54,833 nt of DNA from Neosynechococcus sphagnicola sy1 (GTDB lineage: Bacteria > Cyanobacteriota > Cyanobacteriia > Neosynechococcales > Neosynechococcaceae), in the NCBI RefSeq assembly GCF_000775285.1, contig NZ_JJML01000044.1:58-54890 (forward strand), written 5' to 3'. This document shows, piece after piece, positions 10,328 to 19,844 of this stretch. Numbering within the stretch: position 1 is the first letter of the stretch; the number at the start of each line of letters is the position of its first letter. The position numbers and the translations under genes were made by a program. Below the pieces are notes generated by a model, which saw only the letters and a list, made by a program, of their open reading frames with translations, did no database searches and had not been told where the DNA came from.

Positions 10328-10840
10328 GTGGATCTATCGCTCATTCCTGCCCAGCCTAAGCCGGGATTGATCAATGTTTTGATTGAAATTCCCGCTGGCA
10401 GTAAGAATAAGTATGAGTTTGATAAAGAAATGCAGGCGTTTGCCCTGGATCGGGTGCTCTATGCCTCGGTGAAGTATCCCTACGACTATGGCTTTATTCC
10501 CAACACCCTGGCGGATGATGGTGATCCCCTGGATGGCATGGTGATGATGGATCAACCGACCTTCCCTGGCTGTGTGATTACGGCTCGTCCCCTGGGAATG
10601 CTGGAAATGATCGACGGTGGCGATCGCGACGAAAAAATTCTCTGTGTTCCCGCGAAGGATCCTCGCTATGGGGATGTCAAATCCCTCGAAGATATTGCCC
10701 CCCACCGCCTCGACGAAATTGCTGAATTCTTCAGAACCTACAAAAACCTGGAGAAAAAGGTTACCGAAATTTTAGGCTGGCAGAATGTGGAACGGGTGAT
10801 GCCACTGGTGGAGCAGTGCATCAAGGCGGGTCAGAAGTAG
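10328..10840 (+). CDS. ppa: Inorganic pyrophosphatase (family I)
   Basis: 170 residues starting at a GTG (10328) with GGAG nearby. It hydrolyses pyrophosphate to two phosphates in the cytoplasm and needs Mg2+. The catalytic signature [10 protein letters not shown] lies at about residues 63-72, and the conserved substrate-binding stretch [12 protein letters not shown] precedes it. The length matches the hexameric bacterial enzyme. The gene is intact and followed closely by panD on the same strand. Confidence 0.95.
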   Translation: MDLSLIPAQPKPGLINVLIEIPAGSKNKYEFDKEMQAFALDRVLYASVKYPYDYGFIPNTLADDGDPLDGMVMMDQPTFPGCVITARPLGMLEMIDGGDRDEKILCVPAKDPRYGDVKSLEDIAPHRLDEIAEFFRTYKNLEKKVTEILGWQNVERVMPLVEQCIKAGQK

Positions 10841-10896
10841 GACTCGTGGGTCTCTGAAGGATGGTGGCTGTCTCATAGGGGAGATTCCTAGCGGTT

Positions 10897-11331
10897 ATGC
10901 AACGAACCCTGTTGTTAGCTAAAATTCATGGCTGCTTTCTCACGGATGCTAACCCTGATTATGTGGGCAGTATCAGTATTGATGCCATGCTGCTAGAAGC
11001 TGCTGGGATCATTCCCTATGAGCAGGTACAGGTGGTGAACGTCACCAATGGCGCCCGATTGATCACTTATGCGATTGCGGCGATCCCCCACTCCGGTGCC
11101 ATTGAATTAAACGGGGCCGCTGCCCGTTTAGCAGTCAAGGGCGATCGCCTGATCATCATGACCTATGGTCAGCTCAGCCCAGAGGAAGTCAACGTTCATC
11201 ACCCGAAAGTGGTGTTCGTGGATCAACAAAACAGTCTGGTTGCGGTTTATCACTATGATGAACTCCTGAGTCAAGCCTTGCTGCTCCGGTCTCCGACTGC
11301 AACCGATCGAGAAATCAGCCCCATCCCTTGA
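10897..11331 (+). CDS. panD: Aspartate 1-decarboxylase
   Basis: 144 residues. PanD makes beta-alanine from aspartate for pantothenate and CoA synthesis. It is made as a proenzyme that cuts itself before a serine to create the pyruvoyl cofactor. The self-cleavage site appears as YVGSISID (G-S bond near residues 24-25), and [15 protein letters not shown] and [10 protein letters not shown] match the active-site region. The C-terminus is about 15 residues longer than the E. coli enzyme. It lies between ppa and ftsQ on the same strand. Confidence 0.93.
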   Translation: MQRTLLLAKIHGCFLTDANPDYVGSISIDAMLLEAAGIIPYEQVQVVNVTNGARLITYAIAAIPHSGAIELNGAAARLAVKGDRLIIMTYGQLSPEEVNVHHPKVVFVDQQNSLVAVYHYDELLSQALLLRSPTATDREISPIP

Positions 11332-11402
11332 CGCTAGCGGGTGATTTGTAGATAGTATTGGCAGGTATCTGACCGATCTTTCAGGGCTTAGCCACAGTCA
11401 TC

Positions 11403-12236
11403 ATGGCCCATCTTGCGACCCTTTCGCGCTCTGAATTAGCCCAAAGACGTCGGCAATTACGCCACCAGCGCCGCTTAAAACGGTTACAAGCGGGATGGCA
11501 CATCCTGGCAGTGGCAGGGTTGGCTGGGAGTTTGGTTTGGGTCACGACCCTACCCATCTGGATCATTCATAATCCGGCTCAAGTCAAAATCGAGGGCAAT
11601 CAACTGCTTTCCAGTCAGGCTATTCGCTCCCTCCTGCCCCTCCAATATCCCCAATCACTGCTGCGCCTCCAACCCCAGGCGATCGCCCAGACTCTGGAAT
11701 CCCAAGCTCCAATTGCTAAAGTCACCGTGACTCGCCAACTGTGGCCGCCCGGACTCACGGTTCATGTCCAGGAACGGCATCCCGTGGCGGTGACCCAGGT
11801 CAGCTCGGCAACCACTAATCTCCCTGGTTCAGGAACCGGACTGCTGGATGCCCATGGCATGTGGATGCCCCTTGAGAGTTATCAGTCGCATCTTCCAACG
11901 GCAGAACTCCCCCAGCTTAAAGTTCTGGGATTGAGTAATCTCTATCGCTCCTATTGGCCTGACCTCTATCAAATCATTGCTCAGAGTCCTGTGAAGATCT
12001 GGATGGTAGATTGTCGAGATCCAGCAGATCTCGTTTTAGAGACAGAATTGGGTAGCGTCCACCTTGGTCCTTATAGCGCTAGATTCAGTGCTCAAATGCA
12101 AGCCCTAGACCAGATGCGCCAGTTACCAAACCGGATCAATACCAGCCGAATTGCTTACATCGACCTTAAAAATCCCAATGCTCCGGCGCTACAAATTGTC
12201 AAAACCGAAAATAAGATGAATGCTAATCTACGTTGA
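11403..12236 (+). CDS. ftsQ: Cell division protein FtsQ/DivIB
   Basis: 277 residues: a basic cytoplasmic N-terminus (LAQRRRQLRHQRRLKRL), one membrane helix (about 32-54), then an extracytoplasmic POTRA domain beginning VKIEGNQLLSSQAI and a beta domain. FtsQ links the Z ring to septal peptidoglycan synthesis. Its position directly before ftsZ, 118 bases upstream, is the usual cyanobacterial arrangement and supports the call. The sequence is divergent, as is normal for this family. Intact. Confidence 0.88.
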   Translation: MAHLATLSRSELAQRRRQLRHQRRLKRLQAGWHILAVAGLAGSLVWVTTLPIWIIHNPAQVKIEGNQLLSSQAIRSLLPLQYPQSLLRLQPQAIAQTLESQAPIAKVTVTRQLWPPGLTVHVQERHPVAVTQVSSATTNLPGSGTGLLDAHGMWMPLESYQSHLPTAELPQLKVLGLSNLYRSYWPDLYQIIAQSPVKIWMVDCRDPADLVLETELGSVHLGPYSARFSAQMQALDQMRQLPNRINTSRIAYIDLKNPNAPALQIVKTENKMNANLR

Positions 12237-12375
12237 TTCTTCGGCGGTTGATTTATTGTTCAGTGGCAAATAAATGACAGCGAACTTGGTTGGTTTTCTA
12301 AGCAATTTACCCTATAGTTGACTAAGTCATTAAGATCTGGGAATTTATCTGTACTTGTATTCTCTATCTTCAGTG

Positions 12376-13666
12376 ATGCCTGATATAAAGTTAGATCCAG
12401 TTATAATGCAGCTTAAGAATAATCAGGAGTTATCCCAGGACGGCTCCCATTCAGAAAATTCTCCCCATTGGCCAACGGCAGTGAATGCTCAAAACCCCTT
12501 TGGTAATTCTGGATTAAATCTCGGTTCAACTCCTAATTCAAAAGGCGTACCTGGCGAAGAAATAAGGAGCGACAACATTGTGCCTGGTAGTATAGCCAAA
12601 ATCAAAGTGATTGGGGTTGGCGGTGGAGGCGGGAATGCTGTTAACCGCATGGTGGCGAGTGATATTTCAGGGGTTGAGTTTTGGACCATTAATACCGATG
12701 CCCAAGCCCTAAGCCAGTCAACCGCCTTTAAGCGATTACAGATTGGTCAAAAACTAACCCGAGGGCTAGGAGCTGGAGGCAACCCAGCGATCGGACAAAA
12801 AGCAGCGGAAGAGTCACGGGACGACATTGCCATTGCCTTAGAAAATACTGATCTGGTGTTTATCACAGCAGGGATGGGGGGCGGAACGGGAACCGGAGCC
12901 GCCCCCATTGTTGCTGAAGTCGCGAAGGAGACGGGGGCGTTGACGGTAGGAGTGGTCACCCGACCGTTTTTGTTTGAGGGGCGTCGCCGCATCAGTCAGG
13001 CGGAAGAGGGCATCGCCGCCCTGCAAAGTCGAGTCGATACCCTCATTGTGATTCCCAACGATAAGCTCCTGGCGGTGATTTCAGAGCAAACGCCTGTCCA
13101 AGAAGCCTTTCGGGTAGCGGACGACATTCTCCGCCAAGGAGTCCAGGGGATCTCGGATATCATTACGATCCCAGGGCTTGTGAATGTGGATTTTGCAGAT
13201 GTGCGTGCCGTGATGGCGGATGCTGGCTCAGCCTTGATGGGCATTGGCATTGGCTCTGGGAAGTCCCGAGCCAGGGAAGCAGCCTCGGCGGCCATTTCCT
13301 CCCCCCTGCTGGAATCTTCGATTGATGGTGCCAGAGGGGTTGTTTTTAATATCACCGGGGGGTAGCGATTTGACCTTGCATGAGGTCAATGCCGCCGCCG
13401 AAATTATCTATGAAGCGGTCGATCCCAATGCCAACATCATTTTTGGCGCCGTGATTGACGAACGTCTCCAGGGTGAGATCCGGATTACGGTGATTGCCAC
13501 TGGTTTTTCGGGGGAGGTGCCTACAACCAGCAAGACCTCCAATGTCGGGGCCAAGCGATCGCAGATCCCTGCAACAACAGAAGATGCCCCGACAACCACT
13601 GAGCCGAAGTCCAAGCCCGGTTTAGATATCCCGGAGTTTCTCCAACGTCGTCGTCCCAATCGTTAA
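12376..13666 (+). CDS. ftsZ: Cell division GTPase FtsZ (frame slip repaired)
   Basis: Tubulin-like GTPase that forms the division ring. After a long variable N-terminal extension typical of cyanobacteria, the core starts [20 protein letters not shown]; the GTP signature [10 protein letters not shown] and [11 protein letters not shown] follow. The frame closes early at 13365; removing one G from the G6 run at 13357-13362 restores [20 protein letters not shown], and the protein ends [14 protein letters not shown]. The start is uncertain: ATG at 12376 is used here; TTG 12355 and ATG 12409 are alternatives. FtsZ is essential, so the break is almost surely a sequence error. The 3' end overlaps the convergent MBL gene. 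Confidence 0.95.
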
Positions 13667-14454
13667 TGGGGCATTGCCTTGCGTTCCCAGGAACGGAGAT
13701 CCAGGGTCTCACCAGGTTCAGGCGTCAATAGTTGGGTGGTTGCACCGCTATCAATCAACCGCTGGCGAAATTCAGCAACACTGCCAACGGACTGAATCAG
13801 GGTCGTGAGTAATCCACGGGTCTGGATATTACCTACACTGGTGGGGACAAAAAACTTGGGCTTCAAAGTTGTTACTAGGGTAATAGCCTGTTCTGGCCCC
13901 ATGATGACAGTTCCGAGGCCAGGGAAAATTTGCCCCACCACCGGGGCGATCGCCCCCTCTATCTGGGAGAAGTGTTGCTCGATTCCCAGGGTGGGATCAA
14001 ACAAGTGCGGCTCATAGTAGAGGGTGGTGCCAGTGCTTAGATCCTGCAACATATAGCCATTTTCCCGCTGTCCCTGAAGAATTGCCCCTGGAACCGCTGT
14101 CATTGCTAGCTGACCTTGGCGATGGGTTTGCCACGGGAGGAGGGGGGTTACCTGGGGATAGCCTAAGCGTTGTACCACCTTAGCCGCCGTGGGAGAGCCG
14201 ACCACCGGCAGATCGTGATCCAGGGCTCTGAGGGTGGGGCGATGGCAGTGATCGTCCAGACCTTGGGAGATCAGGATCAGGTCAATGGGGGGCAAGGTCT
14301 CGGGGGTAAACACTGGGGGAGTGATGTGGGAAGCCGTGAACAACCAAGGCCAGCCATAGAACACCAGAGGATCGACCAACCAAGGATCGATGAGCACGGT
14401 TTGCCCAGCCATCTGCACAATCCAAGAATTTAAATCAATGCGGGTGAGGTGCAT
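13663..14454 (-). CDS. Metallo-beta-lactamase-fold hydrolase
   Basis: 263 residues from the ATG at 14454; a TTG at 14466 adds four. The N-terminal half carries a metal-site-like pattern, [18 protein letters not shown], where the usual HxHxDH motif reads Q-G-L-D-D-H-C-H, so the metal ligands look partly altered. A second half contains LYYEPHLFD and [11 protein letters not shown]. This matches UlaG/Lactamase_B_2-type cyanobacterial proteins. Substrate unknown; because of the degenerate motif, activity is uncertain. It is convergent with ftsZ (4-base overlap) and lies just downstream of ssb. Confidence 0.7.
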   Translation of the reverse strand: MHLTRIDLNSWIVQMAGQTVLIDPWLVDPLVFYGWPWLFTASHITPPVFTPETLPPIDLILISQGLDDHCHRPTLRALDHDLPVVGSPTAAKVVQRLGYPQVTPLLPWQTHRQGQLAMTAVPGAILQGQRENGYMLQDLSTGTTLYYEPHLFDPTLGIEQHFSQIEGAIAPVVGQIFPGLGTVIMGPEQAITLVTTLKPKFFVPTSVGNIQTRGLLTTLIQSVGSVAEFRQRLIDSGATTQLLTPEPGETLDLRSWERKAMPH

Positions 14455-14508
14455 GGTGGGGAACAACCAAATATTGATGCCGGGATCATCCCTAGGGCAG
14501 CGTCTGGC

Positions 14509-14969
14509 TTAAAAAGGAATATCGTCAAGATCGACTTCAGGTGCGGGGGGAGGGGCTGACGGGGCTTTGGAGGTTGCAGGCTTGGCAGCAGGGGCACTGG
14601 GAGGTTTAGTTGCTGTGGCGGGGGGGTGGGTTTGCTCGCAGCGGTGCTGACGTAGGACTCAAAATGGGTATCTGCACCCAGGCGGTGGATGCGCTGGGCC
14701 GTGAGTTCGGCGCGTTTCTCCTTAAACCCCTCCCGTTCGATGGTGTTCATGCTCAGTCGGCCTTCAATGACCACGCGATCGCCCTCGTGGTAGCGTTCCT
14801 GAATTTCCTGGGCCAGGTTCCCCCAGCCAATGACCTTCAACGTCGCTAGGGGGTCTTCTGCCCGCAGTCCTGGAAACTGGACGAGCATTTCGGCAATCGG
14901 GGTCTGCTCGGGTGTGTAGCGGAGCTGCGGATCTTGAATAATCTCCGCCATCAAAATACAGCTATTCAT
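14509..14969 (-). CDS. ssb: Single-stranded DNA-binding protein (frame slip repaired)
   Basis: An OB-fold protein that coats single-stranded DNA in replication and repair. The N-terminus from the ATG at 14969 reads MNSCILMAEIIQDPQLRY, typical for cyanobacterial SSB, and is followed by GWGNLAQEI and EGRLSMNTIE. The C-terminal part is out of frame; adding one G to the G7 run at 14620-14626 restores a Pro/Ala linker ending in the acidic tip DLDDIPF, the partner-binding tail of SSB. Since that tail is recovered exactly, the slip is a sequence error. Repaired length about 153 residues. Confidence 0.92.
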
Positions 14970-15085
14970 GGAACGCACACTCCAATCACGTCAGGAGAGC
15001 TGAAGACTCATCTCTGCCATTTTAACGGTTAACTTCCCTGAGGGCACCGCCGCCGATGGGCTGATTTCAGCCTCCTTCGAGAAGC

Positions 15086-16918
15086 TTAGCTTGGTGTCGA
15101 TGGGGTCGCCGATGGAGGCGAGTGTCCCCGCCAAACTTGTTGGGGAGCACCAATGTCAATGCCAGCTTGATCAAAGGCAAGCTTAATGCGATAGCGAAAT
15201 TCTCGCCCCACCAGCCATTGCTTCAGGGGTTGGGTTTTAATCCAAACCCGGATCACCAGCCCTGTGTGAGAGACACTATCCACACCTAGCACTTCTGCGG
15301 GCTCAAGGATCAGGGATTGCCATTCCGGTTCCTGCTGCATCTGCTCAGCGACCTGCTGGATCACCCGAATTGCTTGATCCACATCCGCATTGTAGGCAAT
15401 TTCAATACTAAAATTCACCCGTGACCAATCCTTGGAGCGATTACACACCAAGGTAATTGTGCCGTTGGGAATGGAAATCAACTCACCATCCGGGTTGCGA
15501 ATTTGGGTCAGGAACAGTGTTAGCTTCTCGACTTGGCCTTCCATATTCTGGATCATCACACTGTCCCCGACCGCGTAAAGATCCGCAGCCAAAATCATGC
15601 ACCCACTGATCACATCTTTGATCGAGTTCTGAGCGGCAAAGGTGGCAGCAAAACCAATCAGCCCCGCCCCCGCCAATACAGGTGCGATCGGCACATCCAG
15701 GGCATCTAGAGCCAAGGCAAGCATGGCAATGTAACCACCCAGGGTAGACAGCCCCTTGAACACGGCTGAATAGGTGGGAATCCGCTGAGCATACCGCTGA
15801 TATTGTTCAGGATTGAGAATTTCATTTTCCGCCCAACGAAGCAACCAAAAGTTAAAGACTTGCCGACTCATGATCACCGCTAAATTCACCAGGATCCAAC
15901 TGAGGAGTAATTGGAAGGGAGTCCCTAAGAGTTGAATGGCTTGGGCACGGGTGTCGGGAAATAAAAATAACAGCATGACAGCACCCACTAACCAAATGGC
16001 AAATTGACTCGCCTGCAGGTAGCGCCGCAGTTGAATGTTCCGGACTCGTTGCTGTTGCCAAGATGCTGGGGACAGGCAGTTAACCAACCGTCCGCGTAAA
16101 ATTTTCCCCCAGCGATGTCGGGGTTGCCGTTGATGCAGGCGTCGCCAGGGAATTTGTCGCAGGGTTTGCAGGAATTGCTGGTGCTTGACCTTCAGATCAG
16201 CGGTAGCGGGCGGGGTGGGGAGCTGAGGGGGCGACTGTTTCAGGGTTTGCCATTGAATTTTCAGCAGCTTCTGGAAAATTTGCAGAAACAAACTCAACCA
16301 AATCACGAGAATCAGCGTACTGATGGCTAGGGGTATTTTATCGGGGAAAGACTGCCGCTCTTGAATTGCATGCACGAGGCGTTGATGAATAATTTCTTGC
16401 CAAGCTTGGGCTAGGTCTTCCTTATTTTTCTTGTTATATAAAGCATCCAGGTCTGTGACCGTCATAATCAACACCGATGGCAGCGTCTCCTGGCTGGGCA
16501 GCAGAATCACCCGTTGTCCATTGAGAATCGCCACCTCAGTGACTAATGTCTGAACATTCAGGGGGTTCGTCTCATCTACGGCGGTGGCGATGATTTCTTT
16601 CAGGGTTGTCTGGATCCGCTCCGCTCGCTGGCGGATGGTGGGAGCATCCTTGGCGATGGTGCGATTAGCAGCAATGGTAAAGAGCGTTTCGCCATCTAAC
16701 TCGACCATGGCGCAAACCAGGTTGCCGCACTCTTGGCCACTGATATCCTGGCGGGTGTCACTGGAGTTGGAACTGTTGTTGAGGAGATTGGGAAGCTGGC
16801 TAATGGCGGCGGGGGCGATCGCCCCAAAACTTGTCCAGATCAGTAGCCCCAGGATCAACCAGCGGAGGACGGCGCGTCCCCAATGCCTGATCGTGATCTG
16901 TCTGGAGCTTGGCATCAC
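15086..16918 (-). CDS. MscS-family mechanosensitive ion channel, large form
   Basis: 610 residues. After a signal-like hydrophobic N-terminus (LRWLILGLLIWTSFGAIAPA) comes an extracytoplasmic region of about 150 residues, then four membrane helices (near 195-215, 305-325, 340-360 and 395-440). The pore helix is followed by GFAATFAAQNSIKDVISG, the MscS signature, and by a cytoplasmic beta domain (SIPNGTITLVCNRSKDWSRV). MscS channels open on membrane tension during hypo-osmotic shock. The added N-terminal domain puts this in the longer cyanobacterial subgroup. It is minus-strand, just downstream of ubiA. Confidence 0.9.
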   Translation of the reverse strand: MMPSSRQITIRHWGRAVLRWLILGLLIWTSFGAIAPAAISQLPNLLNNSSNSSDTRQDISGQECGNLVCAMVELDGETLFTIAANRTIAKDAPTIRQRAERIQTTLKEIIATAVDETNPLNVQTLVTEVAILNGQRVILLPSQETLPSVLIMTVTDLDALYNKKNKEDLAQAWQEIIHQRLVHAIQERQSFPDKIPLAISTLILVIWLSLFLQIFQKLLKIQWQTLKQSPPQLPTPPATADLKVKHQQFLQTLRQIPWRRLHQRQPRHRWGKILRGRLVNCLSPASWQQQRVRNIQLRRYLQASQFAIWLVGAVMLLFLFPDTRAQAIQLLGTPFQLLLSWILVNLAVIMSRQVFNFWLLRWAENEILNPEQYQRYAQRIPTYSAVFKGLSTLGGYIAMLALALDALDVPIAPVLAGAGLIGFAATFAAQNSIKDVISGCMILAADLYAVGDSVMIQNMEGQVEKLTLFLTQIRNPDGELISIPNGTITLVCNRSKDWSRVNFSIEIAYNADVDQAIRVIQQVAEQMQQEPEWQSLILEPAEVLGVDSVSHTGLVIRVWIKTQPLKQWLVGREFRYRIKLAFDQAGIDIGAPQQVWRGHSPPSATPSTPS

Positions 16919-16927
16919 ATCATCCCT

Positions 16928-17833
16928 TCAGAGCAGTAGTCCGGTGATCATTCCCAGGAGTATCACAAATCCGATCCAGACATTCTGTCGAAAGATGGCT
17001 GCATAGGTCTGGGCTGGGAGATGACGGCGCTGGAGGTGCCAGGATTGCCAGAGCCAGGTGACACCAGCGATCGCCAAGGCCAGCCAAAAACCGAGATGGA
17101 GGTGCAGAGTCATCCCTAACCCTGCCAACAGCAGGGCGGTGCCGCAAAAAAATAGCGCCACAGCTGCGGCTGCATAGCGGCCAAAAAACAGGGCACTGGA
17201 GCGAATACCCAGGCGGCGATCATCGTCGCGATCGCTCATGGCATAGACGGTATCAAACCCCAGAGTCCAGAGAATAGTGGCTGCCCACAACAGCCAGGTG
17301 GCAGGTTCTAAGCGGGCGATGGCCGCACTCCAGCTAATCAAGACTGCAAACCCCCAGGCGATCGCCAATACCAGTTGGGGCAGGGGAAACACCCGCTTTG
17401 CCAGGGGATAGCCAATAATCACCGGAACTGCAGCCACACAGAGCCAAAAACTCAACGGATTTGTCCAGGGATTGAGGTAGAACGCCAGCAGAGCCGCACA
17501 GATAAAAGCGGCCAGGGCCACCCCAATTCCCACCTGAATAGACAGCGCCCGCGAGGCCAAGGGGCGGTGGCGGGTCCGCCGCACCTGGGGGTCAATATTG
17601 CGATCCCAGAGGTCGTTGACCACACACCCAGCGGCACTGGTGGTGAGGGTGCCCAGGACAATGACAATTACTAGGGGCAGGGGAGGCAGCCCCCGGGTTG
17701 CTAGAACCACAGCCCAGAGAGCCGGAATCATCAGGATCAAACGCCCCGTTGGTTTATCCCAACGTAATAGGCGCAGAATCGTTAACCAGGTGGGTTCGGG
17801 TTTGGGTGGGTTGAGTTCGGAAGTCGCAGGCAT
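16928..17833 (-). CDS. ubiA: UbiA-family 4-hydroxybenzoate polyprenyltransferase
   Basis: 301 residues with about eight membrane helices. The first Asp-rich motif reads NDLWDRNIDPQVRRTRHRPL (about 73-92) and the second is DTVYAMSDRDDDRRLG (about 206-221); both bind prenyl diphosphate through Mg2+. In cyanobacteria this enzyme prenylates 4-hydroxybenzoate on the way to plastoquinone, the electron carrier of photosynthesis. The membrane-channel gene starts 9 bases past its stop, so the two are likely one transcript. Intact. Confidence 0.9.
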   Translation of the reverse strand: MPATSELNPPKPEPTWLTILRLLRWDKPTGRLILMIPALWAVVLATRGLPPLPLVIVIVLGTLTTSAAGCVVNDLWDRNIDPQVRRTRHRPLASRALSIQVGIGVALAAFICAALLAFYLNPWTNPLSFWLCVAAVPVIIGYPLAKRVFPLPQLVLAIAWGFAVLISWSAAIARLEPATWLLWAATILWTLGFDTVYAMSDRDDDRRLGIRSSALFFGRYAAAAVALFFCGTALLLAGLGMTLHLHLGFWLALAIAGVTWLWQSWHLQRRHLPAQTYAAIFRQNVWIGFVILLGMITGLLL

Positions 17834-17842
17834 AGCAACGGG

Positions 17843-18665
17843 TTAAAGCGATGGAGCCACGGGCAAGGTGAAGGAAAAGCAGCTCCCCTGCCCATGGACA
17901 GACTCAAAGCGAAGCATTCCCCCCGTGTTTTTCCACCAACAATTGACAAAGCGAAAGCCCCAAGCCGTTGCCTTGGATATGCTGGCGATCGCCGTGTTGC
18001 ACCCGGTAAAAACGTTCGAATAACCGCGCCTGATCGGCGGCGGGAATGCCTAAACCCCAATCCCGCACCCAGACTTCTAGCCAGTGGAGATCACGCAATT
18101 GGGCACCCACCTGAATCGGACTACCCGATGGGGAGTACTTGATGGCATTGGACAACAAATTGACCATGACTTGTCCCACCTGCCAGCGATCGGCCCAAAC
18201 GAGGGGGAGGGGGGAGTTCCAGAGACAGGCAATGGGGTGGGATGGAAACTCTGACAGCAGTTCCTCCACGAGGGATGTCACGGCAAAGGCCGTGGGTTGG
18301 GGAGCTAGGGCACCGGTTTCCAGCTGCCGCAGGTTCATCAAATTGTTTAGCAGCCCTTGGAGTCTCAACACTTGCTGCTGCACCATAGCGAGAAACTCCT
18401 GTCGTTGTTCAGGGCTGAGACTGGGTTCACTCAGCAACTGCACCGAGCCTTGAAGGGCGGTGAGCGGGGTTGCAAGTTGGTGCGTCAACAGATGCATTAA
18501 ATGGGTCTGGGTTACCACCTGTTGTCGCAGGTGTTTGACCTTGGCTGCTAGGGGCGAGGCGTTTTCTATCTCCGTCGAGGCAACGGCAGGATGGTGGGAA
18601 TCAGAGGCATCTGAGGAGTGACCATTCCCAGACTCTCGGCGGGTGGTTGGATAAAACGGAGGCAT
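17843..18665 (-). CDS. Sensor-type histidine kinase without membrane domain (frame slip repaired)
   Basis: A soluble kinase of about 273 residues. The HisKA phosphoacceptor motif is LLTHQLATPLTALQG (His near residue 62), the N box is VMVNLLSNAIKYSP, and the ATP lid has RDWGLGIPAADQARLFERFY then GNGLGLSLCQLLVEKHGG. The frame closes at 17904; dropping one C from the C6 run at 17930-17935 gives GMLRFESVHGQGSCFSFTLP and a stop at 17843. No sensory domain is visible beyond a short N-terminal coil. The GGDEF gene is divergent from it across a 130-base gap holding a large inverted repeat, so the two may be co-regulated. Confidence 0.85.
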
Positions 18666-18719
18666 GGCAGCACCAACCCGAAATTAAGAAAATCAATATT
18701 TATTAAAATAACGTTGTTC

Positions 18720-18795
18720 GGAACTGTCTGCATCCTCATCAAAGCTTTAAAAAAACGGTTCTGAAATATAGTGGATATAGGATGTAGACAGTTCC
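18720..18795. repeat. 17-bp inverted repeat in the divergent kinase/GGDEF promoter region
   Basis: GGAACTGTCTGCATCCT (18720-18736) and AGGATGTAGACAGTTCC (18779-18795) are reverse complements with one mismatch, 42 bases apart. The right arm touches the ATG at 18796. This could be a pair of operator half-sites, a leader hairpin or a small mobile-element footprint. The AT-rich spacer contains a run of seven A. Confidence 0.75.
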
Positions 18796-18858
18796 ATGCT
18801 CTCATCCGAACTAATTATCTCAACCGCTTATCAGGGTCAATTCCCCTGGTGGATATGG

Positions 18859-19786
18859 ATGGATGTACAGATCCTTATAGTTGGAGACCAAGCTTTTGGT
18901 GAAGTTTTAGCCCCCCAGTTAGCCGATTTGACGGTTGACCCCATCCAGGTGACCTCTGATACCGCCGCTGCTCTGGATCTGGTGCAGGTGAAGAAGCTGT
19001 CCCTGGTGATTGTCCAGGCCTGCCACCAGAATAGCCTCAGTCTCTGTCAGCAGCTCCACGAGCAAGCCTGGAGTTACTGCCTGATGGTAGCGGATCACCC
19101 CCCCGTACTTAAGTACCTGGGAAGCAGAAATGGCAACGGCTCTGGAGATGGGAGCAGCTGCCTATTTGTGGCTCACGGGTCCCCAGGACGGTCGGCTGAT
19201 TCGGGCGCAGGTAAAAGCGGGACTAGAACAAATTGAGCGTTGCCAGAAACTGGTACGCATGAATGATCTCTTATCGATGACTGTGATGCTGGACTCCCTG
19301 ACAGAGGTGAACAACCGTCAGGCCATGGAGCTGAAGCTACCCCAACAGATCCAATCAGCCCGCCTGCTATCGCAGCCCTTGAGTCTCCTGATGGTCGATC
19401 TGGATCATTTCAAGGACATTAATGATACCTATGGTCATCTCGTGGGCGATCGCGCTTTGAAGCTGATTGCGGCGCGCCTCCAACGCAACCTGCGAACGGG
19501 GGATATTCCCTTTCGCTATGGGGGAGATGAGTTTGTCGTCATCTTAAGTAACACCGCATTGTACGAAGCCATCCAAGTAGCTCGTCGTCTCTGTCAAATG
19601 AACAGTGAGCAATTCTTGACCATTGATCACGGGTTGGCGTTACAAATTACCCTGAGCGTGGGCGTCACTACCCTACAAGCGATCGATGACTCAGACGGAT
19701 TGAGTCTCTTGCAGCGAGCCGATCAAAATTTACTCCGGGCAAAAGCCGCTGGACGCAATCAGGTGATCAGTTGTCCTGATTTTTGA
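18859..19786 (+). CDS. Diguanylate cyclase: degenerate receiver plus GGDEF (frame slip repaired)
   Basis: The N-terminal domain (VQILIVGDQAFGEVLAP to about residue 110) looks like a CheY-type receiver, but the phosphoacceptor strand reads SLVIVQA with Gln where Asp is expected. A GGDEF domain follows, with MVDLDHFKDINDTYGH and the active site YGGDEFVVIL. An I-site RTGD lies five residues before GGDEF, so product inhibition by c-di-GMP is likely. The two halves are in different frames; the slip is at the C7 run 19098-19104, giving PPYLSTWEAEMATALEMG. The start is ATG 18859, or 18796 if the inverted repeat is untranslated leader. Confidence 0.88.
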
Positions 19787-19844
19787 CGTTGGAACGATTT
19801 GGGGGGAGTAAACGACTAGGTTGGTATTCGCTTAGGGAATCGTC

